Assembly (NCBI GenBank): GCA_021732565.1 | Contig: JAKFUT010000034.1 | Span: forward strand, 1-51,686 | From: Candidatus Obscuribacterales bacterium | GTDB lineage: Bacteria > Cyanobacteriota > Vampirovibrionia > Obscuribacterales > Obscuribacteraceae | DNA length: 51,686 nt | Direction: 5' to 3' | Shown: positions 8,491-16,777 of the stretch, piece by piece | How positions within the stretch are numbered: position 1 is the stretch's first letter | Layout: every line of letters begins with the position of its first letter | Translations under genes and position numbers: made by a program | Notes under the pieces: model-generated | Seen by the model: the letters and a program-made list of their open reading frames with translations, nothing else | What the model was told of the DNA's origin: nothing | The model's database searches: none

Positions 8491-9015
8491 ATGAACATGA
8501 TCAATGTTACCCTCGTGGGAAATCTTGTAAAGGCTCCCGAACAATTTCGCTTCCCAAGTGGAAAGATCAAGACGACAATGCGTATCGCCGTGACCAATCC
8601 ATCCCGCAATAAAGAAGAAGGCACAGATCCAAACTCAGACTTTTATCGAATAGAACTTTGGGGAAAGCTGGCTGAACTTGCCTCGCGCTACTTGCTCAAA
8701 GGGCATCAGGTCGGCGTCTCAGGGCGACTGATTATGGAGCACTGGGTGGACAGGGAAGGAAAAGAGCGATTGACACCAGTTGTCGCCGCCACTCAACTTC
8801 AATTCCCTCCGCGATTTGGTTCGACTGGCACATCCCAATCACGCAAGTCTGAAGAGCAAGAGAATCAATTCGAACCGGTGGTTGATGAACCAGAAATGGA
8901 CGGGTGCCGCCCGGACATGTCTCACAACGAACTCTTCGAAAACGCTCGGGTCTTGTCCATCAACGAAACACCGAGAAAATATAGTCCCTTTAAATCATCA
9001 CGCCGCATGGCTTAG
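8491..9015 (+). CDS. ssb: Single-stranded DNA-binding protein (SSB-like, 174 aa)
   Basis: Binds single-stranded DNA in replication, recombination and repair. The OB-fold (residues 1-108) is clear: MNMINVTLVGNLVKAPE, IAVTNPSRN, DFYRIELWGKLAELASRYLLKG and VGVSGRLIMEHW. The ATG at 8491 has GGAGGAA seven bases upstream; an in-frame extension from 8386 is possible but not needed. The C-terminal tail is odd. Most bacterial SSB proteins end in an acidic tip such as DDDIPF, but this one ends in a basic SSRRMA. It may be a specialised or second SSB that does not recruit the usual partners. Confidence 0.9.
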   Translation: MNMINVTLVGNLVKAPEQFRFPSGKIKTTMRIAVTNPSRNKEEGTDPNSDFYRIELWGKLAELASRYLLKGHQVGVSGRLIMEHWVDREGKERLTPVVAATQLQFPPRFGSTGTSQSRKSEEQENQFEPVVDEPEMDGCRPDMSHNELFENARVLSINETPRKYSPFKSSRRMA

Positions 9016-9603
9016 TCCGCGAACAACTAGATCTTTTTCTCTTTTCAACACCGCCACAATTTGTAGTTGGTGGCGATAAGTTCTGAATTGCCTGGCTCAA
9101 GCCATCGTCCCTGCTGATGGTCCAGGGAACCCTGGTTTCTCCCGGGCGATTCAGAGACGGTTAAATTCAAATAGATATAGATCCCTGCCAACTGCAGTTT
9201 GAGTTCTCTAAAGGCGTGCAGATATCTTGCCGTCACGCAATTGTCTATCCGACAAGAAGTGTTGAACTGCGCCCGGAACTTGTGACATACCAGTGTAACC
9301 ACTCCGGGAGGAAACGGGATCGACGACGGCGCACAGTCGAACAAAACGGAATCACACGACGGATAATGTCGAGAAAGAACAAAAGACGTTTCTTGTTCTG
9401 GTCTATGCCTGCTTTCGCAGATTTTTTTAACTACCGGGGAGAGGAGTGCCCCTCGCACCCTCTCCCTGCTTGCCCCTTTGCTGCAATGAGACTTGCGAAT
9501 TTTGGTTAACCAAGTGCGGTTTTCATAAGAACGAAAAATGGTACCAAGCGGAAGCACATCATCCGTAAGCATTTCTGCCAGACCGTCCGGGTGTTGGCAT
9601 CAA
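9016..9603. other. Intergenic region without a supported gene
   Basis: A minus-strand open frame fills most of it (9045-9572), but its composition is poor (Cys-, Arg- and Ser-rich with no pattern) and it has no ribosome binding site. A CCAGGG/CCCTGG palindrome lies at 9122-9135. A GGGAGAGG/CCTCTCCC hairpin lies at 9437-9466, without a T-run on either side. Confidence 0.5.
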
Positions 9604-10131
9604 CTAATCTTCATCTTCGGCCCATAGTAGCCCGGCACTAAAAGGTGTCACCACTATGATTCCAGTATCAAAGGTGCTCTTCGTTGCGGAAAAATAGCCC
9701 GTAATCCGCTTGCCACCCACATCAAAGATTGGCGGTCCGGGTAAACAGCAGTGGCCATTAGTGAAAAATCGTTGCTGAACAGCTGGCTTCCGCCCCAGAG
9801 AGCAAAGTTGGATAAACTCAGAGGCTCGACTACCAGCCTTCTTAAAATCAATCATCGCTGCTCCGTGGGCAAGATCCCGCCATAGTATGCAGGTTGCGAT
9901 CCATGATGCAGTTTCGCAGGCAATTTCGTACACCGCCATTGCTGCTAGACCATAGCTTTCCATATACTTAGCGGCACAATCGGGCGCATCCACGAGAAAC
10001 TCTTCAGTGGATCGTTCCGGCTTCAGCGAGGCAATTTGGACATGAAGATGGCCGCAGTCTCGCTCGTTCTTCGCTACAGCCATCAAGTTTCGAATCCGAT
10101 CGGAATTTTTAGCGTGGAACTGCACGATCAT
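9604..10131 (-). CDS. Orphan protein, 175 aa
   Basis: Not recognised. It is a soluble protein with several Cys and His residues, a helical centre (AAKYMESYGLAAMAVYEIAC) and a beta-rich C-terminus (FDVGGKRITGYFSATKSTFD) ending in acidic WAEDED. The start is firm: GGAGGAA lies six bases before the ATG at 10131. It lies about 100 bases downstream of a histidine kinase gene on the same strand, so it may be the last gene of that operon. Confidence 0.75.
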   Translation of the reverse strand: MIVQFHAKNSDRIRNLMAVAKNERDCGHLHVQIASLKPERSTEEFLVDAPDCAAKYMESYGLAAMAVYEIACETASWIATCILWRDLAHGAAMIDFKKAGSRASEFIQLCSLGRKPAVQQRFFTNGHCCLPGPPIFDVGGKRITGYFSATKSTFDTGIIVVTPFSAGLLWAEDED

Positions 10132-10238
10132 GTTGTTCCTCCCGTGTTTGTATACGCATCAAGAATTCTCTGCACGGCTTCAACTGCCAGGTGTTTTGTC
10201 TGCCAATGCTAATTTGCCGCACCGTCACCTCCAAGTAT

Positions 10239-11708
10239 TCATTCGCTGCAGAACTCACTCGATGCTGGCAATTCAAAATAGAAACAGCTACCCGATTCGC
10301 CGATACTGCGACGATAGCCCACGGTACCACCTTGCGCTTCAATCAAAAGACGACAGATGTATAATCCCAATCCACTTCCCTCTTTCTTTGTGGAGTCGGG
10401 CTGCTGTAATTGGATGAACTTGTTGAATAAACTACCTATCTCGGATGGCGGCACGCCAGGACCCTCATCGATAACTTCAAGGCGTTGCCATCCATCTTTA
10501 GTTGCACTAACCTGTATCTTGACCAGCGAGCCTTCCGGTGAAAACTTAATCGCATTGGACACCAGGTTGACTACGCACTGAATGGTTCGATCGCGATCAC
10601 AAAAGACAGCTTCGTCGTCAGACAACACCGTTTCAAAATTGATCTTCTTTTGTGCCGCCAATGACCTTACACTCCCTAAGGACTGACTGATGAGGCTCTC
10701 CCAATCGATCGCTCTAACATCAACTTGGATGCGCCCTCCTTCGAGCTTCTCAATGTCGAGCAGCGTCCTGGCTAATCGAGAGAGCCTTTGCACGTCTGAA
10801 TAGATTCGCCGTAGACTGTCCGCCGTCTTTTCATCAACCTTGTCGCGTCGAAATTCTAAGATCAACTCCAGGGTTAACGACATGGCGCTCAGTGGCGAAC
10901 GAAGGTCGTGGCTGACCATCGCTCGTAGTGAATTTTGAATTTCATCCAGACGAAATTTTTCTTGCGACATACTGTGAAAGGCTTGATCCAGTTCAGCAAG
11001 TTCATCAGTTCCCTCCAGTTTTCTCAGCGATCTTTTATTCTTGGAAAAGTCGCGGATGTTCTCCATGAGAATTTGCAGACGGCTAAGCGTCTGTTTATTT
11101 ACGATGTAAGCAATTACTGAAACCAGGAAGATACTGCTTATCATTAACGCCAGAAGAACCTTCTGGAGATCAGCACGAGACTTAACGGCTTGCGGTCGGA
11201 GTTCAAGAGTCATAGGCTTATAGATAGCAATCAATTCCTCAGAGTCTCTGGAAAGATCATCAAAATTGATCATCAGCGCTTCCCGATATTCATCTTTATT
11301 GACGAACTGCGCGAGAAAGAGCTTCGTGTCATTGTGCGCCAGCGGAGTGGCCAGATCTGCAAGGTTGGTGAGCAGTCTTTCCACGTCCTCGCTTTGCTTG
11401 GTTGCTATCTGCAAGGCTTTTGGTTCGGAAGACACCAACTTCATTAGAAGTTGAAATTTTTCCTGCACCACTTTGCGTGAGTAATCTGTGGTATCGGTTA
11501 CACCGAATGAGGCGCCTGCCATAGCCAGGACACAACGGTTGACCAGTCTGTCGAGATCTTTCGTAAGCGTGATGATATCTTTTGCTCGCTGTTCCTCTTT
11601 GACAGCTGCATCAATGCGAGTCACTGACTGCATCAAAATTCCGAGTGTACAAGCCTGGCACAGAATCGGCACCGAAAGTAGTATCATAATCTGGTGACGA
11701 AGCTTCAT
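10239..11708 (-). CDS. Membrane sensor histidine kinase
   Basis: Autophosphorylates on His in response to an unknown signal and passes the phosphate to a response regulator. Domains: N-terminal membrane helix (about 7-27), helical extracytoplasmic part, second membrane helix (about 184-203), HAMP-like linker, HisKA with VSHDLRSPLSAM (His267), and HATPase_c with N-box NLVSNAIKF (381-389), DEGPG (414-418) and GSGLGL (444-449). All catalytic boxes are intact. Its start overlaps the stop of the upstream TPR gene by four bases, so they are probably co-translated. The nearest candidate partner is the OmpR-type regulator at 14016, on the other strand. Confidence 0.95.
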   Translation of the reverse strand: MKLRHQIMILLSVPILCQACTLGILMQSVTRIDAAVKEEQRAKDIITLTKDLDRLVNRCVLAMAGASFGVTDTTDYSRKVVQEKFQLLMKLVSSEPKALQIATKQSEDVERLLTNLADLATPLAHNDTKLFLAQFVNKDEYREALMINFDDLSRDSEELIAIYKPMTLELRPQAVKSRADLQKVLLALMISSIFLVSVIAYIVNKQTLSRLQILMENIRDFSKNKRSLRKLEGTDELAELDQAFHSMSQEKFRLDEIQNSLRAMVSHDLRSPLSAMSLTLELILEFRRDKVDEKTADSLRRIYSDVQRLSRLARTLLDIEKLEGGRIQVDVRAIDWESLISQSLGSVRSLAAQKKINFETVLSDDEAVFCDRDRTIQCVVNLVSNAIKFSPEGSLVKIQVSATKDGWQRLEVIDEGPGVPPSEIGSLFNKFIQLQQPDSTKKEGSGLGLYICRLLIEAQGGTVGYRRSIGESGSCFYFELPASSEFCSE

Positions 11709-13174
11709 TTGCCTGTCTCACTCTTCGGATTTTTGGTACTATCCTCTTTGCCTTCGCTATCGATGTGAATTGTCGAAAGATCCTGGAGAATCGCCGCTTT
11801 AGCCTTGGGTTCCACTTTGCTTAATCCATGCTTGGCAAAGAGATAATGGTGCCTTGCACGGATTTTGTCGCCCTTGTCCAAGAATTGCCGGCTTAATCGT
11901 ACATGGCAATCGACTACCCAGAAATGAACCGCTGACGAACACTGAGGCTGCCTTGTAAAGGCTGACAATTCTTCAATTAACTTTTCGGACTCGAAAAGAC
12001 GGTCGGCCTTCAAGAAAACATACGCCAGCCATAACCGAGTCTCGATGGATTTCGCGCCGAACGGTTTATCTGCATAATCTCTCAATATTTCTTTCGAGAG
12101 TTGCTCAAATGTTCGCAGAAGCTCAGCTTTCTCCTCGCGCGACGCACTGCCTTCTTCGGCAGAATACAAACTATGCAGATATTGCCCGTAGACGCTGTGC
12201 TTCAGATCCCGTTCTTCCGGGGAAACGTGATTGTCAGATTTAAAGGTTCGCAGAAGCTTCAGACATTTGTCGAAGTAAGATTGAATTCCTTCCGGCTTTT
12301 GCATTAGGTAGGCCAGAAGATAGCTTTGGCAACGAAGCTTCGCCTGTGCGTTTTCTGCGCTGTCGGTAACCAATCGCAACGCCTGGATGACTTGATCGAA
12401 ATAGACACCAACTCCATCATGATCGTGAGCCCGGATGAACGCAGTCCAAGCTTTTAGAGTTTGCGCGGCAGAGATGAATTGACCCAAGTACTTCACATCT
12501 TTGCCCGACAGATTAATTTGCTTCGACGGCAACGTAAGACAAAACCTTTCAACTACCCGGCCAAATCTCTGGCGCGCGAGACTCGGGCGTCTCAGCAGGT
12601 TCGAATTTTGCCTGACAAACTCCATAATGGAGTCAGCAACATTACAGTCAATGTCGTATGTAAGGGTGACTAAGTGCGCCTCCCATGCGTCAAGGTACCG
12701 GTATCTATCATGGTCCGGGCAGATTCTGGTGAGAATGCGCATGGCCTTGATTGAAGCTTCACTCGCTGCTTTGTATTGTTTACGCCCCAGAGCCAATTCG
12801 GTCACTCGTCGCCAATATCGCACTTCCATTGTCGGATCTTTCACCGAGTGTTCATCGACAATGTTCTTTCTCGCCGATTGCAATACCTTCTCACACTCAC
12901 CGAATTTTCCAGCCGTGCAGTACATCTGAGCGAGGCAGAGTTTCAAATTGCATGTGACCTCAACGTTTGCACCGGTGACCACTGAGTCTTTTATTGCCCG
13001 TTGATATCCGCTTATCGCTTTGAAGTAGTCTTCCTCAAGAGCTGCCTTTTTTGCGGCGACTGCGAATCTGCGCCACTGTTCGACCCCGAAGACCGGGGAT
13101 GACGCTGCCACCATGGAAACCACAAATGCGACAGATAAGTAAATTGGTGTTCTTAGGGAATGCTCGTACAACAT
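11705..13174 (-). CDS. Exported TPR-like protein, 489 aa
   Basis: An N-terminal signal or anchor (YLSVAFVVSMVAASSPVFG, about residues 12-30) precedes a long helical-repeat protein. TPR-like pairs are visible, for example ALEEDYFKAISGYQRAI and LCLAQMYCTAGKFGECEKVL. It would act outside the cytoplasmic membrane as a protein-binding scaffold. It overlaps the histidine kinase gene by four bases (ATGA). I infer that it may bind or modulate the sensor domain of that kinase. No enzymatic motif is seen. Confidence 0.85.
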   Translation of the reverse strand: MLYEHSLRTPIYLSVAFVVSMVAASSPVFGVEQWRRFAVAAKKAALEEDYFKAISGYQRAIKDSVVTGANVEVTCNLKLCLAQMYCTAGKFGECEKVLQSARKNIVDEHSVKDPTMEVRYWRRVTELALGRKQYKAASEASIKAMRILTRICPDHDRYRYLDAWEAHLVTLTYDIDCNVADSIMEFVRQNSNLLRRPSLARQRFGRVVERFCLTLPSKQINLSGKDVKYLGQFISAAQTLKAWTAFIRAHDHDGVGVYFDQVIQALRLVTDSAENAQAKLRCQSYLLAYLMQKPEGIQSYFDKCLKLLRTFKSDNHVSPEERDLKHSVYGQYLHSLYSAEEGSASREEKAELLRTFEQLSKEILRDYADKPFGAKSIETRLWLAYVFLKADRLFESEKLIEELSAFTRQPQCSSAVHFWVVDCHVRLSRQFLDKGDKIRARHHYLFAKHGLSKVEPKAKAAILQDLSTIHIDSEGKEDSTKNPKSETGK

Positions 13175-14015
13175 GAATTACGGAAGCCTCTATGCGGCAT
13201 ATACCACAATTTGAGGCTTGCGCTAGACCAGGCACTATTTCCATGACAATCCGGAGAATCGATCTGCGTGCCACCTACACCCGGTCGGGGAATCCCGGGC
13301 TTCAGGGAGCATCGTTCAGAGTCGACAGAACCGGAAAACTGCTAGACGTGATAATCACAGAAAATTCATTGACACGTTTATATCGGACTGGCGAACGCCA
13401 TCAAATACGATGATAGACTGCACGAACTGTGCTGTTTAACGATCTTATGCCTCATCGGACTTGGATAGCACCGACTGAAGAACTGAATCGCCACGATCCT
13501 GTGAATACAGCGTCACTAGCACAGAGCGATCCTCGGTTGGCCAAAGCCAGAGCTCTAAGTTGCCGTCAACGACTCCTGCTATCGTCGAGTTCAAGACCGC
13601 ACGATTCCTGCCGACAGGTGGAAGCTACGGCGTATCCTGCGCTTTTCTTCGGCGCTGTCACTGCGCCGGCTGGTTATACACGGCCAATGTCAAGCAGGTG
13701 AGAGCCGTCGCATCGTCCATTGGATAATATGTAGACTAATCTCCCCGACAGCTCAATCAAATAGTTTCGGCTGCATGATATTCTCTCGTTCGTTCGACTG
13801 ACTCCCCCTGTCAGTCTTAGTTGCCGAGACAATCCTGCCGCAGGGGAAATTGGCACCAGCCCTTTGGCCTCCCGCCGAGGCAGACTCGATAGTTCCAATA
13901 GTCTTCTCTTAGAAACGGTTCGCCAATCCTGTCAAGTTGAGATAATGGCTCTGCACCGCCCCTCCTATGGCGGCGGTCTTGGAAGACAGCCCTGAGCTGC
14001 ACGTTCGGAGGTGTA
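13175..14015. other. Divergent intergenic region
   Basis: About 840 bases between the leftward TPR-kinase operon and the rightward response regulator. Short open frames here have poor composition. A perfect GACTGAC/GTCAGTC hairpin lies at 13796-13816. Promoters for both units should lie here; none is clear enough to mark. Confidence 0.5.
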
Positions 14016-14708
14016 ATGGCGAAGATACTCGTTGTTGATGACGATATAAACATGGGCGAATCAATACGTGAGATTCTCGGACATGTTGGCCACATCGCCG
14101 ATTTTGCGTCGTCCGCACGCGAAGCTGAAGCCATCATGTTTGTTTCCACATACGATTTGATCATCCTCGACTGGGAGATGCCACTGATGAGTGGCGTTGA
14201 GTTGTTGAAGAAGGCCCGATCGCAGGGGCTGCAGACGCCTGTACTGATGCTGACCGGCAGAGGTACGGTGGATGACAAGGAAACCGGGTTTGAGTACGGC
14301 GCGGATGATTATCTAGTTAAGCCATTCGACGCTCGAGAGCTTTTATCTCGCGCGAAGGCTCTGCTGCGACGGCCGCCCGTTATCGAAGCTCCCGAAATCC
14401 GTATCGGTGATTTTGTGCTAGACACCAAAGGGAAGCGGCTGTTGCGCAGCGGAAAAGAAATCACATTAACTAAGCAAGAATATTCCTTGTTAGAGCTTTT
14501 GATGCGCCATCAAGATGAGGTGCTGAGTATTGAAGCAATCATGAGTCGAGCATGGTCAGGCTGGTCTGATAGCTCGCCTGACAGCGTCAGAGTACACATC
14601 ACTCATTTACGTAAGAAACTCGGCACCGGCACTGAAGACTCACCGATACGGACCGTACACAGGCAGGGGTACCTTTTCTCACTGACCTTGCATAGTAAGG
14701 ATCGCTAA
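14016..14708 (+). CDS. OmpR/PhoB-family response regulator
   Basis: DNA-binding output protein of a two-component system. The receiver domain (1-118) shows the acidic pocket VVDDD (6-10), the phosphoacceptor Asp52 (LDWEMPLMSG), the LMLTGRG switch and YLVKPF lysine. A winged-helix effector domain (about 125-225) follows, with LTKQEYSLLELL and DSVRVHITHLRKKLG. GGAGGTG lies four bases before the ATG, an excellent ribosome binding site. It is the likely, but unproven, partner of the histidine kinase at 10239, since no other kinase of that kind is in the window. Confidence 0.95.
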   Translation: MAKILVVDDDINMGESIREILGHVGHIADFASSAREAEAIMFVSTYDLIILDWEMPLMSGVELLKKARSQGLQTPVLMLTGRGTVDDKETGFEYGADDYLVKPFDARELLSRAKALLRRPPVIEAPEIRIGDFVLDTKGKRLLRSGKEITLTKQEYSLLELLMRHQDEVLSIEAIMSRAWSGWSDSSPDSVRVHITHLRKKLGTGTEDSPIRTVHRQGYLFSLTLHSKDR

Positions 14709-14774
14709 TATCTATCACCGCCACTGGTGCCTCAATTTTACCGCGCAAGATGCTGGCATCTTGTCTGCAATTCT

Positions 14775-15122
14775 TCACGTAGTCCGTCCATCGCCAGCGA
14801 TCTCCACCAGCTGAGCCCCCTCTTGTAACAGGAGAAGTGCTTGGGGCAACGCAGTGGTTAGTAGGGCTCGCAGGTAGAGGTTCGACGTATTGCCACACGT
14901 GAGCCAGATTATCTGAGGGTTCGCCTTATTGTGATGGTACATCTTAACGAAATCACTATCCTTCGTCATCACAATTGCTCCCGCCTTACATGCGCACTGA
15001 AAGATTGACCCATCAGTTGCGTCACGAAGCCCGATGTCTCGCAAAGCATATGTCTCTACATTAAACGTGGACCGAATCCACAGGGCAAGCGACGGAGAAA
15101 GTTGGGCGTCAAGCCAAATTAT
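14775..15122 (-). CDS. PIN-like toxin of the DUF5615 family, no standard start codon
   Basis: Predicted RNase toxin of a type II toxin-antitoxin pair. The frame encodes WLDAQLSPSLALWI, then RDIGLRDATDGSIF and MTKDSDFV, the three conserved acidic blocks of this PIN-like family. Family members begin two or three residues before the WLDAQ motif, which falls in the end of the antitoxin gene. At that point the only in-frame codons are ATA (15120-15122) and ATT (15117-15119); no ATG, GTG or TTG is in frame nearby. A start at TTG 15044 would lose the first catalytic Asp. The gene may therefore use a rare start, a +1 frameshift from the antitoxin, or be inactive. Confidence 0.75.
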   Translation of the reverse strand: MIWLDAQLSPSLALWIRSTFNVETYALRDIGLRDATDGSIFQCACKAGAIVMTKDSDFVKMYHHNKANPQIIWLTCGNTSNLYLRALLTTALPQALLLLQEGAQLVEIAGDGRTT

Positions 15123-15345
15123 ATACTGCGATAATAGGGTGATCCAGTCGGCGCGCAGCGTACCGTAATGCCGCTCTCAAGTCCTCCATTTCGAGATCAG
15201 GCATCTCTTCGAGGATCTCTTGGGCAGATAGACCGCTTGCATACAACTCAAGTATGTCGATAACTCTAATTCGCATGCCGCGAATACACGGGCGACCGCC
15301 ACATTGCTCTAAATTTATCGTGATGCGATCGTTTAAGTCAACCAT
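15109..15345 (-). CDS. DUF433 antitoxin
   Basis: Antitoxin partner of the PIN-like toxin. The 78 residues follow the DUF433 pattern closely: ITINLEQCGGRPCIRGMRIRV, then DILELYASGLSAQEILEEMP, DLEMEDLRAALRYAARR. The family has a winged-helix fold; such antitoxins usually bind both the toxin and their own promoter. Its stop codon lies inside the toxin frame, giving the overlapping antitoxin-first order typical of these modules. The tRNA-Arg gene lies about 110 bases upstream. Confidence 0.9.
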   Translation of the reverse strand: MVDLNDRITINLEQCGGRPCIRGMRIRVIDILELYASGLSAQEILEEMPDLEMEDLRAALRYAARRLDHPIIAVYNLA

Positions 15346-15453
15346 GTGATCGTCCGTGGAGCATTTGAGAGTCGACTCCAGACTCTATGTGCCAAATCGC
15401 GATCTAAAGAATGGTTAGTCAAATGACTTTGACAACCAGTTTTGTTTAACTAG

Positions 15454-15526
15454 CACCCTCGGAGCGATTCGAACGCCCGACACCCTCCTTAGGACGGAGG
15501 TGTTCTATCCCCTGAACTACGAGGGC
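15454..15526 (-). tRNA. tRNA-Arg (anticodon CCU)
   Basis: Read on the minus strand, the acceptor stem GCCCTCG pairs with CGAGGGT (one G-U pair at the end), the anticodon stem CCTCC pairs with GGAGG, and the loop GTCCTAA carries CCT. The T-arm has GGGCG, TTCGAAT, CGCTC. It is 73 bases long without an encoded CCA. It decodes AGG arginine codons. Confidence 0.95.
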
Positions 15527-15796
15527 TTGATTTAGTGAATTATAGCAACAGACCAACCATAATGTGCGGGTAACAATCGATCATAATGCTTCCAATAGGC
15601 AGCATCGGACTGGCACATGGCTAAAATAAGGCTGTTGTTCCTTCTTAACGCTCCCTTTCCCTCTGTTTGAAGTGGTTGCTTTTGAATTGGATTTCGGCCG
15701 GGCAGACATTTATGTTGGTAACGCCTCAATGCCACAGTCAGCGTTCACTTATTTTAAGATCCGTATCTCGGGGATGTCATTCGGCAGGATGAGAAT

Positions 15797-16318
15797 TTAG
15801 CCCTTTGGAACAGACAGAATTCGCTTCTTACTGCCAAACCACTCCTCAACGTCATGTGAACCATTGCGCCGCAACGGGGTGGTAGATGACAAATCGGGAG
15901 GTCCGAACTCGCCGCCACCCAGTAAGCCATCCCCGCTCGGTACTCCCGGGTGGCGAGTTGAGTGCACTCTGACAGGAGGAAACTTATATGCAATTCGTTT
16001 GCCGGTTTTCACCGCCGGGGACGAAGGACGGGAATTTACACTTGTAGCGTTCCCATTGTCGGCGGCATCCGGTTCGTCAACTAGCCCCACTCTGCCATCT
16101 GATTGACCTTGTACTGTTGTCAGATTCTTATCCGTCGCGGAATCCTCGATTGGGGTTGCCGCATCTTTAACCGCAGTTACAGTCTTCGAGGTTTGTTGCT
16201 CGCCCTTGTTCGCTTGCAGCATTGCTGAGGTAATACCGAATCCGCAAAGCACAAGGAACACAGCCAGAAGCGTGTACATGCCTGTTCGGCTTCGAAAGAA
16301 GGTGCCAAGTGGAGTCAT
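15797..16318 (-). CDS. Membrane-anchored orphan protein, 173 aa
   Basis: Not recognised. One transmembrane segment (about residues 14-34, MYTLLAVFLVLCGFGITSAML) is followed by a long, polar, probably disordered part rich in Ser, Thr, Asp and Pro. It then has a basic stretch (AYKFPPVRVHSTRHPG) and a glycine-rich GDGLLGGGEFG segment. AGGAAAGAGA directly precedes the ATG. The topology suggests a short cytoplasmic N-terminus and an outside tail. Confidence 0.75.
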   Translation of the reverse strand: MTPLGTFFRSRTGMYTLLAVFLVLCGFGITSAMLQANKGEQQTSKTVTAVKDAATPIEDSATDKNLTTVQGQSDGRVGLVDEPDAADNGNATSVNSRPSSPAVKTGKRIAYKFPPVRVHSTRHPGVPSGDGLLGGGEFGPPDLSSTTPLRRNGSHDVEEWFGSKKRILSVPKG

Positions 16319-16777
16319 TCTCTTTCCTCATCCTGGAAACTGCGACGAAAATCCTGACGCTCCCATTAAACATTATCTGAGCCACCCCAACTAGAGAAAC
16401 TGCAACAAAATTCGTGCCCATCAGCTTAGGGGATGCTCATGCAATGCAGAGAAAATCAAGTAGATATCGATGCACATTCTTCTGAATATAGAATGTGCAT
16501 GACAGACTCCAGAAATGTCTGTGCATCATTCGATTACTTGGCAAGAGTTTCTCGAACTCTCACACTGAGCAAGCCAATGACCGAACGCGACGAGTTGTTT
16601 AAAGTTGCGGGGGCGCATCATAGCAGCATGAAGTGGGAGATCGTACGCGAAGGAGCAAGTGCTGTCGGTCAACCAGGCTTAGCCCTTCATGGACATGAGC
16701 TTCGGGCATTCAGGACGCTGGGGTGATTCGATACCATAATCGTTGATTCTTTGAGCGACCTTTGTAATTGAATGTTT
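16319..16777. other. Intergenic region with a perfect hairpin
   Basis: No supported gene. ATGCACATTCT (16470-16480) and AGAATGTGCAT (16490-16500) form a perfect 11-bp stem around nine bases, without a T-run. The open frame at 16433-16726 has poor composition. Confidence 0.5.

Noticed and set aside
9437..9466. GGGAGAGG/CCTCTCCC hairpin as a terminator
   Set aside because: No T-run follows on either strand, and no supported gene ends directly before it.
9045..9572. 175-codon minus-strand open frame
   Set aside because: No ribosome binding site, irregular Cys/Arg/Ser-rich composition and no recognisable pattern.
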